Assembly (NCBI GenBank): GCA_905236605.1
Contig: CAJORD010000128.1
Span: 1 to 7,502 of the forward strand
Reading direction: 5' to 3'
Length of the DNA: 7,502 nucleotides
Source of the DNA: an uncultured Synergistales bacterium
GTDB taxonomy: Bacteria > Synergistota > Synergistia > Synergistales > Aminobacteriaceae
In this document: positions 6,515 to 7,502 of the stretch, piece by piece
Layout: each line of letters opens with the position of its first letter
Position numbering within the stretch: the first letter of the stretch is position 1
Program-made: the position numbers and the translations under genes
Notes under the pieces: generated by a model
The model's input: the letters and a program-made list of their open reading frames with translations, nothing else
The model's database searches: none
What the model was told of the DNA's origin: nothing

Positions 6515-7309
6515 TTATTTCTTCACGCCGATTAAGACATTTTTGTTCCAGCCATAATAAGGTGTCGAAACAATAATTCCTTCAGGAATATCCGGTTGTT
6601 TGTCGTAGCCCTCGAAAACGGAAAACCAAAAAACTATATCTGCGCGGCCTGATTTCAAAGCTGTAGCTCGTGAACCTGCTTCCACGTTTATTATATTAAT
6701 GTTCAAGTGTAAACGTCGGCCAATCTCTGCAAGCATGGCCGTGCTAAATCCTGCGGGCGTTCCTCCAACGTCAATATAATCAAGCGGAGGCATATCGCCT
6801 GTTATTGCGACTGTTACAGTTTCAGCGTCATCGAACTTTTCAATTTTAACAGGCTCAGGGTTCGCCGCTTTCGGGCCTGTTATAAAATCTCTTGCGATGA
6901 TCCCGTTTGTTCCATCGTCGCCCATATCCCCAAGAGCTTTGTTGAATCTGTCGCGAAGTTCTTTTTTTTCTTCAAGGAATCCGAAGGCGAGGGCAGTCGG
7001 ATTTTTGCTCATAATGAACGCTCGCATTTTATATTCGGGATTTGTCCTGAAAATGTAATCAGCAACAAAATCAGGCACGCCCATAACATCAATTTCGCCT
7101 CTGTTCAGAGCCAACGACATTAACACATGAGAATTAAAAGGCTTGATTGAAATATTTTCGATGTTGAAATCCTTATCGAAGACTGCGGCTAAAATATTTT
7201 CACCGATGTTTGTAGCGACGTTTGGAAACAACACTCCGATACTTTCAGCATGAGCCCCAGCCACTAACAATAAAACAAGAAACGAAGCGCACAAAAATTT
7301 TTTCTTCAT
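6515..7309 (-). CDS. Periplasmic solute-binding protein, SBP family 3 fold, circularly permuted
   Basis: This is an exported binding protein of the type that feeds amino acids or similar small solutes to ABC importers. Of 264 residues, 1-21 are a signal peptide ending AHA, with no lipobox. The lobes are in reversed order. Residues about 23-143 match the second lobe of family 3 proteins: SIGVLFPN, NRGEIDVMGVPDFVADYI with D80 at the usual amine-binding Asp position, and the ELRDRFNKALGDM-DDGT helix. After a linker (about 144-163), residues 164-264 match the first lobe: VTVAITGDMPPLDYID, GGTPAGFSTAMLAEIGRRL, ALKSGRADIVF and STPYYGWNKNVLIGVKK. The length is that of one complete protein, so it is rearranged, not truncated. 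The first-lobe TxxR arginine that holds the amino acid carboxylate is missing, so the ligand may differ. An AAGGAGG lies 13 bases before the ATG. It diverges from a probable paralogue; no transporter subunits are visible. Confidence 0.85.
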   Translation of the reverse strand: MKKKFLCASFLVLLLVAGAHAESIGVLFPNVATNIGENILAAVFDKDFNIENISIKPFNSHVLMSLALNRGEIDVMGVPDFVADYIFRTNPEYKMRAFIMSKNPTALAFGFLEEKKELRDRFNKALGDMGDDGTNGIIARDFITGPKAANPEPVKIEKFDDAETVTVAITGDMPPLDYIDVGGTPAGFSTAMLAEIGRRLHLNINIINVEAGSRATALKSGRADIVFWFSVFEGYDKQPDIPEGIIVSTPYYGWNKNVLIGVKK

Positions 7310-7322
7310 GATAAATTTGAAG

Positions 7323-7329
7323 CCTCCTT
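7323..7329 (-). promoter_or_regulatory. Shine-Dalgarno of the 6515-7309 gene
   Basis: The minus strand reads AAGGAGG, fully complementary to the 16S tail, 13 bases before the ATG at 7309. The spacing is slightly long, but no other start with a good signal peptide lies nearer. Confidence 0.75.
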
Positions 7330-7345
7330 AAAATTTTCTTCGCGA

Positions 7346-7353
7346 ATTATAAT
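7346..7353. promoter_or_regulatory. Palindromic -10 element, probable bidirectional promoter
   Basis: ATTATAAT is its own reverse complement and gives TATAAT on the plus strand (7348-7353) and on the minus strand (7351-7346). It sits in the 74-base spacer between two divergent binding-protein genes, about 37 and 30 bases from their starts. No good -35 hexamer is present on either side. AT-rich palindromes AAAATTTT (7330-7337) and TTCGCGAA (7339-7346) flank it and could be regulator sites. The one element may serve both genes. Confidence 0.55.
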
Positions 7354-7368
7354 ATAAAAAATTAATTT

Positions 7369-7375
7369 GGAGGTG
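7369..7375 (+). promoter_or_regulatory. Shine-Dalgarno of the gene starting at 7384
   Basis: GGAGGTG on the plus strand is a strong ribosome binding site eight bases before the TTG at 7384. This placement decides the start codon, because no ATG is available in the frame. Confidence 0.75.
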
Positions 7376-7383
7376 TTGAGTCA

Positions 7384-7502
7384 TTGCATTTACTTAAAAA
7401 ATTTGCATTTTTATTTTTTTCTCTCTTAATTTGCGTTGAGTGTTTCGCGAAGGAGCCTATAACATCGATTCAGCAGCTTAATGATTCTAATTTCACTATA
7501 GC
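7384..7502 (+). CDS. Start of a second exported solute-binding protein (partial)
   Basis: Only the first 39 codons and two bases are in the window; the frame is open to the edge. It starts at TTG, with a stop at 7363-7365 upstream in frame and GGAGGTG eight bases ahead. The protein begins MHLLKKFAFLFFSLLICVEC, a clear signal peptide with likely cleavage after CFA (20-22). The mature end reads KEPITSIQQLNDSNFTIA. The pattern T-S-x-x-x-L followed a few residues later by F-T-I-A resembles the hinge where lobe 2 begins in family 3 solute-binding proteins (compare TSLxDLKGKxIGV), which normally lies over 100 residues into the protein. That suggests the same reversed lobe order as the divergent neighbour. 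The assignment rests on few residues and context; the signal peptide and start are firmer than the family. Confidence 0.6.
   Translation, partial: MHLLKKFAFLFFSLLICVECFAKEPITSIQQLNDSNFTI

Noticed and set aside
6515..7309. Truncated or frameshifted binding-protein pseudogene
   Set aside because: The frame is open with a signal peptide and strong Shine-Dalgarno, and both lobes are present once, which fits permutation better than decay.

Overview
The window looks like a chromosomal piece of a diderm bacterium of the phylum Synergistota. The best lineage marker is the C-terminus of the 655-residue surface protein at 4463-6430. It has a Ser/Gly-rich stretch with one Cys, a short hydrophobic helix and a final Lys triplet, which is the layout of the Synergist-CTERM sorting signal. 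The L27 precursor with a cleavable N-terminal tail, plus its protease Prp, fits too, but that pair also occurs in Firmicutes and Fusobacteria. Species cannot be named from the sequence.

Right to left on the minus strand, 4321 down to 18 is one tight gene run: rplU (L21), prp (protease that matures L27), rpmA (L27), obgE (ribosome-assembly GTPase), nadD (NAD synthesis) and an LCP (LytR-CpsA-Psr) envelope protein. An extended -10 promoter (TGTTATAAT, 4413-4421) and a strong Shine-Dalgarno precede rplU. The SD can fold into a small hairpin. A hairpin plus T-run between rpmA and obgE could act as an attenuator, separating high ribosomal-protein expression from the lower-expressed genes behind it. 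The window stops 17 bases after the LCP gene, so the next gene (rsfS in many genomes) is not seen.

Upstream, 4463-6430 encodes an exported surface protein: signal peptide, beta-rich probably propeller-like region, Asn/Gln/Thr/Pro linker, second beta domain and sorting tail. Its start is uncertain. The only in-frame start is a TTG inside a 7-bp tandem repeat, and one more repeat unit would bring a nearby ATG into frame, so a length-variable switch is possible.

The most interesting part is the right end. The gene at 6515-7309 is a periplasmic solute-binding protein of the SBP family 3 fold with its two lobes in reversed order: signal peptide, lobe 2, linker, lobe 1. It contains one copy of each lobe, as expected of a circular permutation. 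A second gene starts at 7384 on the plus strand with a TTG codon and runs off the window. After its signal peptide it too begins with what looks like the lobe-1-to-lobe-2 hinge. The two genes diverge from a 74-bp spacer holding a palindromic ATTATAAT, which supplies a TATAAT -10 hexamer on each strand. No permease or ATPase gene is visible, so the transport partner and ligand are unknown.

No tRNA, rRNA, CRISPR array, insertion sequence or phage gene was seen. The only non-coding stretches are spacers of about 140 bp or less, and all of the longer ones are described below.
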